Source: Microcoleus sp. bin48.metabat.b7b8b9.023
GTDB lineage: Bacteria; Cyanobacteriota; Cyanobacteriia; Cyanobacteriales; Microcoleaceae
Assembly (NCBI RefSeq): GCF_013299185.1
Contig: NZ_JAAFKG010000001.1
Span: 62,001-126,000, forward strand
Length of the DNA stretch: 64,000 bases
Direction: 5' to 3'
Below are positions 63,475 to 64,000 of the stretch, in pieces. Made by a program: the position numbers and the translations under genes. A model generated the notes under the pieces. The model saw nothing but the letters and a program-made list of their open reading frames with translations. It made no database searches and was not told the origin of the DNA. Within the stretch, counting starts at the first letter, position 1. Each line of letters starts with the position of its first letter.

Positions 63475-64000
63475 TTAATGTTTGATTAATTTTGGTATTG
63501 CTTCTAAAAGTTGAGATTCGCTATAAGGTTTCGTGAAATATTGATTGGCGCCTAATTCCATTGCCATTTGTCGGTGTTTTTCGCCGCTGCGGGATGTCAG
63601 CATGGCTACGGGAATCTTAGCAAACCGCTGGGTCGATCGCATAGAGCGCAATAATTCAAATCCATCCATCCGGGGCATTTCAATATCGACAATCGCCAAA
63701 CTGCAATCAAGACCATTTTGCAGCTTTTCCAGCGCATCTAAGCCGTCTTTAGCCTGAACTACGCGGTAGCGGGCGCGAGTCAGCATCAGAGACAACAACT
63801 GCCGAATTGTATAGGAATCGTCTACTACTAAAATCTGGGGCGACTGACTCGAAGTTGGCGCCACTTGTGGCACTTTACCAGACACAGGGGCGATCGAACT
63901 ATTGGATAAAGGTTGACCCACCAAATCATCCACATCCAAAATAGTTACAACTTTACCGTCCCCCAAAATCGTACTCCCCAAAACCCCGCGAGGCTTGGAT
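63475..64000 (-). CDS. 3' end of hybrid CheA: CheW-like domain tail and receiver
   Basis: The open frame continues past the window edge (SKPRGVLGSTILGDGK at the junction, which is the end of a CheA CheW-like domain: G-STILGDGKVVTILD). A linker and a receiver domain follow: ILVVDDSYTIRQLLSLML with D-D, phospho-acceptor Asp in AIVDIEMPRMDGFEL, Thr/Ser in AMLTSRSG and Lys in YFTKPYSES. Start lies outside the window. Confidence 0.9.
   Translation of the reverse strand, partial: SKPRGVLGSTILGDGKVVTILDVDDLVGQPLSNSSIAPVSGKVPQVAPTSSQSPQILVVDDSYTIRQLLSLMLTRARYRVVQAKDGLDALEKLQNGLDCSLAIVDIEMPRMDGFELLRSMRSTQRFAKIPVAMLTSRSGEKHRQMAMELGANQYFTKPYSESQLLEAIPKLIKH

Overview
The window looks like the chromosome of a filamentous, Microcoleus/Oscillatoria-type cyanobacterium. 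The evidence is many HIP1 octamers (GCGATCGC) in genes and spacers, heptanucleotide STRR arrays such as TTGACAG and CCAATAA, cyanobacterial-type genes (DUF3598, YqeG, a GPH-family sugar transporter, NACHT-HEAT NTPase, Uma2, ArsS, urtABCDE behind an NtcA box), and a very dense load of small palindromic and MITE-like repeats. The genus is an inference; no rRNA is present.

Layout. 1-5.8 kb: housekeeping genes mltG, yqeG, proB, an unassigned all-helical protein and ndk. 5.9-15 kb: a 101-bp tandem array, an unassigned radical SAM/SPASM enzyme, an ABC-2 permease, an aldo/keto reductase, a GIY-YIG protein, a DUF3598 protein, a SAM hydrolase and an alpha/beta hydrolase, with tandem arrays in the convergent spacers. 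15-30 kb: leuS (with an in-frame repeat insertion), a two-gene NACHT cassette bracketed by inverted repeat elements, aat, rpsN, nth, Uma2, rseP, an orphan M41-type protease and a GPH transporter. 30-40 kb: a repeat-rich gap with a clean MITE, a BY-kinase/Wzc-type exopolysaccharide protein, a CBS-GAF histidine kinase, a HEAT-repeat protein, and a PD-(D/E)XK-like gene split by an IS605/IS1341-type tnpB element (an intact paralogue lies at 62.3 kb).

40-47 kb is an arsenic island: arsR, then a TTGACA-N16-TATGAT promoter overlapping an ATCAA-N6-TTGAT operator, then pstS/sphX, an aquaporin, a short arsC remnant, a CX5R phosphatase, arsH, a repeat block, arsC, arsS (arsenosugar-type radical SAM) and a VTT membrane protein. 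I see no arsB/acr3 pump, so the aquaporin is a candidate arsenite exit route, as in the arsR-aqpS-arsC-arsH arrangement described in Sinorhizobium. 47-52 kb holds a Cache-GAF histidine kinase, a methyltransferase, a HAD phosphatase and tRNA-Ala(CGC).

53-61.4 kb is the urea ABC transporter urtA-B-C-D-E. A textbook NtcA promoter (GTA-N8-TAC-N22-TAATAT) precedes urtA. The locus is interrupted three times: a tnpB element plus the 3' end of another one between urtA and urtB, an AIM24-family gene plus nested repeats between urtC and urtD, and repeats between urtD and urtE. The window ends with a pentapeptide-repeat protein, the intact PD-(D/E)XK-like paralogue, a CheW-like protein and the 3' end of a hybrid CheA.

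The strongest unusual signals are the NACHT cassette bracketed by inverted elements, the tnpB insertion that can be healed on paper using its paralogue, duplicated arsC leader DNA and an arsC fossil, heptanucleotide arrays that run into start codons of at least eight genes, and repeats that have captured gene ends.
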